Source: Clostridiales bacterium
Lineage (GTDB): Bacteria; Bacillota; Clostridia; Christensenellales; Aristaeellaceae
Assembly (NCBI GenBank): GCA_015056325.1
Contig: SVGL01000003.1
Span: 18,927 to 82,926, forward strand
Length of the DNA stretch: 64,000 nt
Direction of reading: 5' to 3'
Part shown: positions 8,346 through 16,084 of the stretch, piece by piece
Numbering within the stretch: position 1 is the first letter of the stretch
Layout of the letters: each line of letters begins with the position of its first letter
Notes under the pieces: generated by a model
Seen by the model: only the letters and a program-made list of their open reading frames with translations
Told to the model about the DNA's origin: nothing
The model's database searches: none
Made by a program: the position numbers and the translations under genes

Positions 8346-9098
8346 ATGATCGTATTTGACAAGCCCAAGGCCCTGACGGATGCGCCCCTGCATTACTGCC
8401 CCGGCTGCACCCACGGCATCATCCACCGCCTGGTGGCAGAGGCCATTGATTCCCTCGGCATCGCCGGCGAGACCATCGGCGTGGCCTCCGTTGGCTGCTC
8501 CGTGTTCACCTACAATTATTTCAACGTGGATATGGTGCAGGCTGCCCACGGCCGTGCCCCCGCCGTGGCGACCGGCGTGAAGCGTGCCGACCCCTCCAAG
8601 ATCGTCTTCACCTACCAGGGCGACGGCGACCTGGCCTCCATCGGCATGGCCGAGACCGTTCACTCCGCTGCCCGCGGCGAGAACATCACCGTCATCTTCG
8701 TCAACAACGCCATTTACGGCATGACCGGCGGCCAGATGGCGCCCACCTCCCTGCCCGGCCAGGTGACCCAGACCAGCCCCTACGGCCGCGACACCAACAC
8801 CGTGGGCTTTCCCGTGAAGGTGTGCGAGCTGCTGTCCACCCTGGACGGCGCCGGCTATATCGAGCGCGTGGCGGTCAACAACGTCAAGAACGTCAAGGCA
8901 GCCAAGAAGGCTATCGAGAAGGCCTTCCGCAACCAGGTGGAGGGCAAGGGCTTCTCCCTGATCGAGGTCGTTTCCACCTGTCCCACCAACTGGGGCAAGA
9001 CGCCCCAGGGCGCGCTGGAATGGCTGGAGGAGAACATGCTGCCCTACTACCCCCTGGGCGTGTACAAGGATAAGTTTGCAGAGGAGGAAGCCAAATGA
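8346..9098 (+). CDS. 2-oxoacid:ferredoxin oxidoreductase, beta (TPP-binding) subunit
   Basis: 250 residues, 3 nt after the alpha subunit stop. YCPGCTHGIIHR at the N-terminus and the thiamine-diphosphate motif GDGDLASIG followed by NNAIYGMTGGQMAPTS identify the beta subunit. It binds TPP-Mg and the active 2-oxoacid carbanion. It overlaps the gamma gene by ATGA, indicating translational coupling. Confidence 0.9.
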   Translation: MIVFDKPKALTDAPLHYCPGCTHGIIHRLVAEAIDSLGIAGETIGVASVGCSVFTYNYFNVDMVQAAHGRAPAVATGVKRADPSKIVFTYQGDGDLASIGMAETVHSAARGENITVIFVNNAIYGMTGGQMAPTSLPGQVTQTSPYGRDTNTVGFPVKVCELLSTLDGAGYIERVAVNNVKNVKAAKKAIEKAFRNQVEGKGFSLIEVVSTCPTNWGKTPQGALEWLEENMLPYYPLGVYKDKFAEEEAK

Positions 9099-9634
9099 GC
9101 ACGACTGAAGTATTGATTGCCGGGTTCGGCGGTCAGGGCATCCTCTTTGCGGGTAAGTTCCTGGCTTACGCCGCCCTGCTGCAGAACCGCAACGTCTCCT
9201 GGCTGCCCTCCTACGGTCCGGAGATGCGCGGCGGCACCGCGAACTGCTCTATCATCCTGTCCGACGTGCAGGTGGGTTCCCCCATCGTCTCCAAGCCGGA
9301 CATCCTCATCGCCATGAATCTGCCCTCCCTGGACAAGTATGAGCAGGAAGCCAAGCCCGGCGCGTCCATCTTTGTGGATACCTCCCTCATCTCCCGCAAG
9401 GTCGAGCGCACGGATGTGAACGTGTACTACATCCCCGCCACCCAGATGTCCACCGACAACGGCCTGGACACCCTGGCCAACATGATCCTGCTGGGCCATG
9501 TGATCGAGAAGACCAAGGTGATCCCGGAGGAGATGATCCGCCCGGCGCTGGAGAAGGTCGTCTCCGCCCGCCACGCCTGGCTGCTGGAAAAGAACATTGA
9601 AGCCCTCAACCTGGGCAAGAATTATAAGGGGTGA
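9095..9634 (+). CDS. 2-oxoacid:ferredoxin oxidoreductase, gamma subunit
   Basis: 179 residues. Contains the family motifs GFGGQGILFAGKFLA and SYGPEMRGGTANC. The ATG overlaps the beta stop (ATGA). Completes a four-gene delta-alpha-beta-gamma enzyme. Gamma subunits contribute to CoA binding in this class. Confidence 0.9.
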   Translation: MSTTEVLIAGFGGQGILFAGKFLAYAALLQNRNVSWLPSYGPEMRGGTANCSIILSDVQVGSPIVSKPDILIAMNLPSLDKYEQEAKPGASIFVDTSLISRKVERTDVNVYYIPATQMSTDNGLDTLANMILLGHVIEKTKVIPEEMIRPALEKVVSARHAWLLEKNIEALNLGKNYKG

Positions 9635-9639
9635 GTGAA

Positions 9640-10716
9640 ATGCTGGATATCAAGATTACCCTGACCGATCATCCGCAGCAAAAGCCTGAGGCCGGCAAGC
9701 CCCTGGGCTTTGGCAAGATCTTCACGGACCACATGTTCGTGATGAACTACACCGAGGGCAAGGGCTGGTACGACGCCCGCATCGTGCCCTATGACAAGAT
9801 CTCCCTGTATCCCTCTGCGATGGTGTTCCATTACGGCCAGGAGATGTTCGAGGGCCTGAAGGCCTACAAGGGTGAGGACGGCAAGGCCTATCTCTTCCGC
9901 CCGGACATGAACGCCAAGCGCGCCAATGAGTCCAACGACCGTCTGTGCATCCCCCGCATCCCCGAGGAGGACTTCGTGCAGGCGGTGAAGGCTGTCGTGA
10001 ATGTGGACAAGGACTGGATCCCCTCCGAGCCCGGCACCAGCCTCTACGTCCGTCCCTTCGTCATCGCCACGGATGAATTCCTGGGCGTGGCTCCCTCCAA
10101 GAACTACCTGTTCATCATCATCCTCTCTCCCTCCGGCGCTTACTACGCCAGCGGTCTGAACCCCGTAGGCATCTGGATCGAGGATGAATTCGTCCGTGCG
10201 GTGCGCGGCGGCATCGGCTTTGCCAAGACCGGCGGCAACTACGCGGCCTCCCTCAAGGCCCAGGTGAAGGCTCACGACGCGGGCTTCAGCCAGGTGCTGT
10301 GGCTGGACGGCGTGGAGCGCAAGTACATCGAGGAAGTCGGCGCGATGAACATCTTCTTCAAGATTGCCGGCAAGATCGTGACCCCCGCCCTGTCCGGCTC
10401 CATCCTGCCGGGCATCACCCGCAACTCCGTGCTGACGCTGTGCCGCGACTGGGGCTACGAGGTGGAGGAGCGCAAGGTCTCTGTGGATGAGCTGATCGAG
10501 GCCCAGAAGAACGGCACCCTGGAAGAGGTCTTCGGCACCGGCACTGCGGCTGTCATTTCCCCCGTCGGCAAGCTCCGCTATGTGGACGAGGTGATGACCA
10601 TCGGCGACGGCGGCATTGGCGAAGTGTCCCAGAAGCTGTACGACACCGTCACCGGCATCCAGACAGGCAAGGTGGCCGATCCCTACGGCAACTGGCACGT
10701 CTGCGTGGAGGACTGA
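9640..10716 (+). CDS. ilvE: Branched-chain amino acid aminotransferase
   Basis: 358 residues. ATG at 9640 preferred over GTG at 9631, which overlaps the gamma stop; AAGGGG lies upstream. PLP fold-type IV, group II (eukaryote-like) BCAT: the GQEMFEGLKAY segment, PLP-Lys196 in GFAKTGGNYAAS, and EEVGAMNIFF. Interconverts Val/Leu/Ile and their 2-oxoacids with glutamate. As last gene of the operon it completes acid to acyl-CoA to 2-oxoacid to amino acid (or the reverse, amino acid fermentation). Confidence 0.93.
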   Translation: MLDIKITLTDHPQQKPEAGKPLGFGKIFTDHMFVMNYTEGKGWYDARIVPYDKISLYPSAMVFHYGQEMFEGLKAYKGEDGKAYLFRPDMNAKRANESNDRLCIPRIPEEDFVQAVKAVVNVDKDWIPSEPGTSLYVRPFVIATDEFLGVAPSKNYLFIIILSPSGAYYASGLNPVGIWIEDEFVRAVRGGIGFAKTGGNYAASLKAQVKAHDAGFSQVLWLDGVERKYIEEVGAMNIFFKIAGKIVTPALSGSILPGITRNSVLTLCRDWGYEVEERKVSVDELIEAQKNGTLEEVFGTGTAAVISPVGKLRYVDEVMTIGDGGIGEVSQKLYDTVTGIQTGKVADPYGNWHVCVED

Positions 10717-10724
10717 TTTGCATC

Positions 10725-10762
10725 AAAAAATCCCTGAGAAGCATGCTTCTCAGGGATTTTTG
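10725..10762. terminator. Bidirectional intrinsic terminator
   Basis: Perfect 26-nt palindrome at 10731-10756 (arms tccctgagaagca / tgcttctcaggga), flanked by A6 on the left and T5 on the right. It ends both the ilvE operon and the converging VOC gene. Confidence 0.93.
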
Positions 10763-10772
10763 TGTGCCGGGG

Positions 10773-11138
10773 TCAATCGGTCGTCTTCTGGAACTCCAGG
10801 GTATAGCCATTGGGGTCGGAGAGGAAGAAGGAATACACAGGGAAGCGCGGATGGTGGGCTGGCGGATTCTTGAGGCCGATCACAGGCTTATTGCGCAGGG
10901 CTTCATACATGGCGTCCACATCCGGGATGGAAGACAGGTTGAAGGAGATGCACTCGCCGGTGGCCATAGGACGATCCGGTCCGTACTGCACGAAGGCCAG
11001 ATACCCGCGCCCGCAGTCAAACCAGATCAGGGTATCAAGCTCCTTATACACGGGCAGGCCCAGCACGCCGGCGTAATAGGCCTTTGTTTCCTGCAGATTC
11101 CGGCAAGGGAAGAAGATCACGCTGGATTCAATGATCAT
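10773..11138 (-). CDS. VOC (glyoxalase/bleomycin-resistance fold) family protein
   Basis: 121 residues; start at 11138 because AAAGGAGTG precedes that ATG on the minus strand. Sequence fits one VOC module pair: opening SSVIFFPCRNLQETKAYYAGVLGL and closing FFLSDPNGYTLEFQ, with the terminal Glu a usual metal ligand. VOC proteins bind a metal and act on diverse small molecules or confer resistance by binding; the substrate cannot be told. Single-gene unit with its own promoter, divergent from the amidohydrolase gene. Confidence 0.85.
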   Translation of the reverse strand: MIIESSVIFFPCRNLQETKAYYAGVLGLPVYKELDTLIWFDCGRGYLAFVQYGPDRPMATGECISFNLSSIPDVDAMYEALRNKPVIGLKNPPAHHPRFPVYSFFLSDPNGYTLEFQKTTD

Positions 11139-11171
11139 GGGGACACTCCTTTCATGGGTCATACTGCTTCT

Positions 11172-11200
11172 ATTGTACCCCGGCACGGTAGAATTGGCAA
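11172..11200 (-). promoter_or_regulatory. Promoter of the VOC gene
   Basis: On the minus strand: TTGCCA (11195-11200), 17-nt spacer, TACAAT (11172-11177), placed 34 nt upstream of the start codon. Confidence 0.75.
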
Positions 11201-11245
11201 GGCGGAAGAATACATCATTTGTACAGCCAATCAGCGCCGTCTTCC

Positions 11246-11274
11246 TTGACACGCGCGGCGGGATGCATCATAAT
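11246..11274 (+). promoter_or_regulatory. Promoter of the amidohydrolase gene
   Basis: Consensus TTGACA (11246-11251), 17-nt spacer, CATAAT (11269-11274), 27 nt before the ATG. It is back to back with the VOC promoter. Confidence 0.8.
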
Positions 11275-11301
11275 AGATACGTTTCAAAAGGAGGAGTCTC
11301 C

Positions 11302-12099
11302 ATGACCATCATTGATACCCACGCCCATATCTACCCGGACAAGATTGCCCTCAAAGCTGCGAAAAGCATCGGCGAATTTTATGAGATCGACATGCACCTG
11401 GACGGCACGGTGTCCTCCCTCCTCAAGGTGGGGGAGGAGGCGGGCGTCAGCCGCTGGCTGGTGCATTCCGTCGCGGTGACCTGGGAGCGATCCCGTTCCA
11501 TCAACGACTTTATTGCCTCCGCCGTGGAGGCACATCCGGAGAAGTTCATCGGCTACGGCTCCATCCACCCCGATCATCCGGAGATGGAGAAGGAGCTGGA
11601 CTACATGCTCTCCCGGGGCCTGCGCGGCGTGAAGCTCCACCCGGATTTCCAGCATTTCCTGCTGGATGATCCCCAGGCCATCCGCCTGTTTGCGGCCATG
11701 GCAGAGCGTAAGCTGCCCCTGCTGGTGCACACCGGCGACACCCGCTACCCCTACAGCGAGCCGGAGCGCATGGCCCGCGCGCTGGACGCAGTACCCGGCC
11801 TGACCGCTATCTGCGCCCACTTGGGCGGCTGGTCCCGCTGGGATGCGGCCTGGCAGGTGCTCGCCGGCAGGGAGAACGTCTATGTGGACTGCTCCTCCAG
11901 CCTGTATGCCCTGGGCGCGGAGGAAGCAGCCAATGTTATCCGACGCTACGGCGCGGATCGGGTTTTCTTCGGCACCGACTACCCCATGTGGACGCCCCAG
12001 GAGGAAATCGCCCGCTTTATGGCTCTTCCCCTCACCGACGAGGAGCGGGAGATGATCCTGCACCGGAACTTCGAACGGTTTATCGGCGAGAATGAATGA
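11302..12099 (+). CDS. Amidohydrolase family metal-dependent hydrolase/decarboxylase
   Basis: 265 residues, ATG after AAAAGGAGGAG. TIM-barrel amidohydrolase-2 type: metal ligands DTHAHIYP at residues 4-10, GVKLHPDFQ in the middle, VHTGD and CAHLGG carrying further His residues, and the late catalytic Asp in FFGTDYPMW. Family members hydrolyse or decarboxylate small cyclic or aromatic carboxylates. No partner gene is in the transcript; it has its own promoter and terminator. Confidence 0.85.
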   Translation: MTIIDTHAHIYPDKIALKAAKSIGEFYEIDMHLDGTVSSLLKVGEEAGVSRWLVHSVAVTWERSRSINDFIASAVEAHPEKFIGYGSIHPDHPEMEKELDYMLSRGLRGVKLHPDFQHFLLDDPQAIRLFAAMAERKLPLLVHTGDTRYPYSEPERMARALDAVPGLTAICAHLGGWSRWDAAWQVLAGRENVYVDCSSSLYALGAEEAANVIRRYGADRVFFGTDYPMWTPQEEIARFMALPLTDEEREMILHRNFERFIGENE

Positions 12100-12175
12100 A
12101 GATATAGCTGACGCATATGGATATTTGGTGTGCAGCGGACAGCAGCAACCCGGGCCGAGTTCCCGCATACCAAGC

Positions 12176-12205
12176 AGCCGCTTCGCGATGGCGAGGCGGC
12201 TTTGT
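12176..12205 (+). terminator. Intrinsic terminator after amidohydrolase
   Basis: 11-bp stem (12176-12186 with 12191-12201, one G-T pair), loop gatg, short TTT. The rest of the 12100-12658 gap is AT-rich, with no credible gene. Confidence 0.65.
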
Positions 12206-12418
12206 GATTCCTCTGAAGACGCTGCACCTGAAAAAATTGACGAATGGCTGTCACATTTTTGATTGACGTGTGTATATACGGATGTACATCGCCGCATGTG
12301 ATGCTGTCGAAAACGATGGAGAAGCATGCAGAACGGAAGTGAAAAAACAAGAAGTGTACAGAAAATGCAACAATAAAAGCGGAAAAATGTAACCGTTACA
12401 GGTAGACTTTCGAGGCTG

Positions 12419-12438
12419 AATATGATATCATATTGACA
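12419..12438 (+). promoter_or_regulatory. 16-bp perfect palindrome abutting a TTGACA box: candidate operator/promoter of the 22-kb operon
   Basis: AATATGATATCATATT at 12419-12434 is a perfect inverted repeat whose last two bases begin a TTGACA (12433-12438). The matching -10 at 15-17 nt is poor (tacttt or cttttg). Alternatively TATGAT at 12421 is itself a -10 lacking a clear -35. Either way a dimeric regulator site here would control the VWA/tubulin-like operon. The leader to the first gene is about 200 nt. Confidence 0.4.
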
Positions 12439-12658
12439 AGCTGTAAATAGCGCTACTTTTGCGTGCCAACATGCGGAAGAGCCGGAAAGACGGGAGATCA
12501 TAAGCATCGGGATGGTGTGTGCGGAGGCATCGACATGCGGGACTGAAAATATGCCTGCAGAGTTGAAAAACCGCAGCACAGAGGCCCTTTTCGCGCATTC
12601 CCGTCAGGCTCGATATGAGGGCATAAGTGGTATTTGCGGATTTGTCAGGGAGGAACGA

Positions 12659-15600
12659 ATGATGAAGAGACTCATTTCCTTGGTACTGTGTGCGGTGCTG
12701 CTGCTGGGCTGCATGACCTTTGCGCAGGCAGAAACGCAGCAGACTAGCTCTGCTGTTGACATTGTGCTGCTGATGGATCACAGCGGCTCGATGTTCAATG
12801 ATAATGGCAATGACAAGGAAGGCTACCGCCTGGATGCTGCCCAGATGGTGATCGCGCTGCTGGGCAACAACGGAAGCCGTGTGGCTTTCGTGCCTTTTGC
12901 TGCCCGCGTTTATGAGGATGCGGATAAGGAGTTCACAACCATCCGCAGGCCGGAGGACTATAACGCCAAAATGAAGGAATGCGAACGCCTTCGCGCAAAC
13001 ACAAAAGGCGGAGCTGCGGGGGAGAACACCGGCGGCACCGACTTTGCCGAGGCGCTGGCGTATGCCTACAACCTGCTGGCGTCCCGCAGTGCCAGCGAGA
13101 CCAATCAGCCCATGATTATCCTCCTGACGGACGGCGGATTGGAGATTGCGGTTAATAAGGGAACCCCCTCTGAGCAGCATTACCTGCAGAAGCGCTATTA
13201 TGTGTGGAACGGGAATACCAGGATGTTTGACAGGACCGCGGAGAAGGTCAACGTTGCCCAGAACCGGACGCTGTACAGGGCCAACCGGGCCTATTATGCA
13301 GAAGAGCTGCTGGATGAAGTGGTTCTGCGCTGCGCGGAAAGCGGATATCCGGTGTATTCTGTGGCGGTTCCGGATGGCACGAAAACGGAGCATTTTGAGA
13401 CGCTCCGTCAGATCTCCAACAATACGTATGCCGGTGAAGCGATTCTGATTACCGAAGGTCTGCAGCAGCTGCCCACGTACTTTGGTAACATGTTCGCCGA
13501 TCGAATTGGTTCCAGCGAGCTCAAGGAGCTTTATGCCAAGCCTGTTCCGGGTACTGAAAATGACTACGAAGTGGAGTTCGTGATCCCCAATGACTCCGTC
13601 ATGGAAGCAAACCTCTTTGTGGCCAAGGATAGCATTGGCAGCAGCTACCTGGTGGATCCGGAGGGCAAGCGGGCGAATTCCGGCGGCGGCGTGACCATTC
13701 TGGAGTCCAAGAACTTCATTCTGTACAAGCTGACCAGCCCCAGCCCGTACGGCATTTGGAAGCTGCGCTTTACCCGTGTTGAAAAGCCCAATGCCAAGGA
13801 TGCCAACGAGAACATCTCCTTTAATCTGCTCTATAACTACGATGTGGTTCTGCACGGTGCGGTGGCAAAGGCCGGCGCCTATGACAGCGACGGCACCTCT
13901 TTCGCCCGCGGCGATGAGCTGAAGTTCTCCGCCCGCTTCTGGGATAATCGCAAGAACGGCTACAGTGAAGACCGCACGCTTTATGATTATCCGGACGATC
14001 CCACTTCCAGGGCGGATGACGACTTCCAGATGAAGGCCACCTACCAGCTCTACCGCGTGGATGGCAACGGGAACGAGTCCAGGGTGGATGGAAATAATAC
14101 AAGCGGCACGCTGGCCGTCGAAGAAACGCCGCTCCAGTTCGCGGTGACCCTTGATATGAAGAAGATCAGGGAGAACGACGGTTACAATGTCCTCCCTGAA
14201 GGCGAGTACTTCATGAAGCTGGATGTGGAAGGCTGCGGTCTGACCCGTGAAGTCAAGATCCCCTTCACACTGACGGATACCCCCCCTTCCAACCATGTGA
14301 GCGAGATTGTTCTGGAGCATTATGTTGACCGTGAGGAAAACGACGATGTGCAGATGTTCTCGCTGGCCCAGTACATCATGGATGCGGATAACGACAGCCT
14401 GGTGAGCGAATTCGTCCAGACCTCTGGTACGGAGGTTGCAACGCTGACCTACAATGGTCAGACGCTGGTCTCCACTATCCTGGCGGATGATCAGGGTATT
14501 CATCACTCCGGTACGGTGACGGGCAAGCTGAAGGTCAAGCAGACCCGGGACAATGATGAAACCTTGATTAACGTTACAGTCAATGTCATCTCTGCCAACG
14601 ATGAGATGTACAACCGTTGGAACCTGCGGGCGACGGCAGACGGCAAGGCGACGGGCGCGGTGATCGACAAGGACACCGAGTTTGACATCAAGCTGGAGCT
14701 GCACAAGGCCCAGGAGCATGATGTTCTGGAGACGGATGCGGCAGAGCTGGCCAAGGTGGAAGCGACGATCCGCATCATGAATGCCGACACGCATGAAAGC
14801 ATTCCGAGCATCACCGTTGTGCCGGATGAAGGCGGCATCTTCACCTACACCCATACGACCGGTCTGAATGCGGGCGAATGGGATGTCACGATCGAACTGT
14901 GGCAGCGGGAACCCAAGCTGATTATCAAGACCGCAGAGACCAATTTCAAGGTGGAGAACCACGCGCCCGTTGCCCAGGCTGAGCCTGTGGAGATGACCAT
15001 CAACTTCAATGCGCTGCCGGACTTCCTGTCCTTCCTGGGCACTGCTTCCACGGAGGAAGAACGCACGCTGGATATGAGCACGTTCTTCACGGATGCGGAT
15101 AACGAGACGCTCAACTATCAGATCGTGGCGGATGTGAACGAGTCGCTGCTCACGATCAATCGCGATGGCGCCAAGTGGGTGCTGAAGCAGGCCAATGGCG
15201 TGCGGTACCTCAATACGGTGAACTTCGAGGTCATTGCGTATGACAATGACGCTGCGGACTCCAACACATCGGTCAAGTTTGAGATCCATCTGGTGAGCCT
15301 GATGGATCTGTGGACCTACCGCGGCCTGCTGGGCCTGGCGGCGCTGGTGGCCTTCATCATCCTGGTCAGCATCATCCGTCAGATCCGCAAGCCCAAGTTC
15401 CCCCGTGCGACCCTGGGTGTGCGCGAGGGCAACAGCGACTACGATACCAGCACCTACGAACTCATGCCCAGCAAGAAGCCTCTGCCCCTGGCGGCTGTCG
15501 TGATGACGGATACCGCTGCCAAGTTCGGCATCAGTGCCAATGCGCTGACCAACATCATGCTGGTGCCCGTCCGCTCCCTGAATGGCAGCATCGGCGTGCG

Positions 15601-16024
15601 CCTGAACAAGAAGATGGATGACGTGAGCGTGGCCCTGACCACCAAGAGCGTCGGCAAGGGCAAGAAGCCCGCGATCTGGGTGCCTGGCGATTCGCTGGTC
15701 CTGAACAGCCGCAACAATACCACCGGCGCTGAGCTGAATGTCGTCCTCTTCCCGCCGGAGGCTCCCGTGCCCGGCGGCAACGTGGTGAACGAGGGTCCCT
15801 TCGACCTGGCGGGTGACGGCGACTTCGGGGGCTTCAACAGCGATGTGAACGCCTTTGGCGCCAACGATATGACCGGCTCCTTCGGCGGCCTTGCGCCCAC
15901 GGATTCCTTCAGCGCCCCCGCCGCGAGTGACAGTGGCTTCGGCTCTTCCTCCAGCGACGACAACGGCTTCACCGAGAGCTTCCCGACCAGTGAGGAAAGT
16001 AAGGATGACTTCGGCGGCTTCTGA
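12659..16024 (+). CDS. Membrane-anchored VWA-domain protein with intact MIDAS (VWA-1)
   Basis: 1121 residues; ATG at 12659 or 12662, both just after AGGGAGGA. Signal peptide 1-24, with cleavage at AQA-E or a lipobox-like LLLGC (Cys18). VWA domain about 32-260 with all MIDAS elements: DHSGS at 40-44, Thr127 in GTDFAEAL and Asp158 in LTDGG. Then a long beta-rich extracellular region containing two cadherin-like DADN segments, one membrane helix about 889-908, and a 210-residue cytoplasmic tail that ends in a Gly/Ser/Asp/Phe-rich segment and the C-terminus DDFGGF. VWA domains bind protein ligands through the metal. First gene of the operon, followed by the tubulin-like gene 60 nt later. Confidence 0.88.
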   Translation: MMKRLISLVLCAVLLLGCMTFAQAETQQTSSAVDIVLLMDHSGSMFNDNGNDKEGYRLDAAQMVIALLGNNGSRVAFVPFAARVYEDADKEFTTIRRPEDYNAKMKECERLRANTKGGAAGENTGGTDFAEALAYAYNLLASRSASETNQPMIILLTDGGLEIAVNKGTPSEQHYLQKRYYVWNGNTRMFDRTAEKVNVAQNRTLYRANRAYYAEELLDEVVLRCAESGYPVYSVAVPDGTKTEHFETLRQISNNTYAGEAILITEGLQQLPTYFGNMFADRIGSSELKELYAKPVPGTENDYEVEFVIPNDSVMEANLFVAKDSIGSSYLVDPEGKRANSGGGVTILESKNFILYKLTSPSPYGIWKLRFTRVEKPNAKDANENISFNLLYNYDVVLHGAVAKAGAYDSDGTSFARGDELKFSARFWDNRKNGYSEDRTLYDYPDDPTSRADDDFQMKATYQLYRVDGNGNESRVDGNNTSGTLAVEETPLQFAVTLDMKKIRENDGYNVLPEGEYFMKLDVEGCGLTREVKIPFTLTDTPPSNHVSEIVLEHYVDREENDDVQMFSLAQYIMDADNDSLVSEFVQTSGTEVATLTYNGQTLVSTILADDQGIHHSGTVTGKLKVKQTRDNDETLINVTVNVISANDEMYNRWNLRATADGKATGAVIDKDTEFDIKLELHKAQEHDVLETDAAELAKVEATIRIMNADTHESIPSITVVPDEGGIFTYTHTTGLNAGEWDVTIELWQREPKLIIKTAETNFKVENHAPVAQAEPVEMTINFNALPDFLSFLGTASTEEERTLDMSTFFTDADNETLNYQIVADVNESLLTINRDGAKWVLKQANGVRYLNTVNFEVIAYDNDAADSNTSVKFEIHLVSLMDLWTYRGLLGLAALVAFIILVSIIRQIRKPKFPRATLGVREGNSDYDTSTYELMPSKKPLPLAAVVMTDTAAKFGISANALTNIMLVPVRSLNGSIGVRLNKKMDDVSVALTTKSVGKGKKPAIWVPGDSLVLNSRNNTTGAELNVVLFPPEAPVPGGNVVNEGPFDLAGDGDFGGFNSDVNAFGANDMTGSFGGLAPTDSFSAPAASDSGFGSSSSDDNGFTESFPTSEESKDDFGGF

Positions 16025-16084
16025 TGCCTGCGAAAGTCATAGGCGATAAGTGATCATATTTTCTTGAAAGGATAGGTGGAACTC

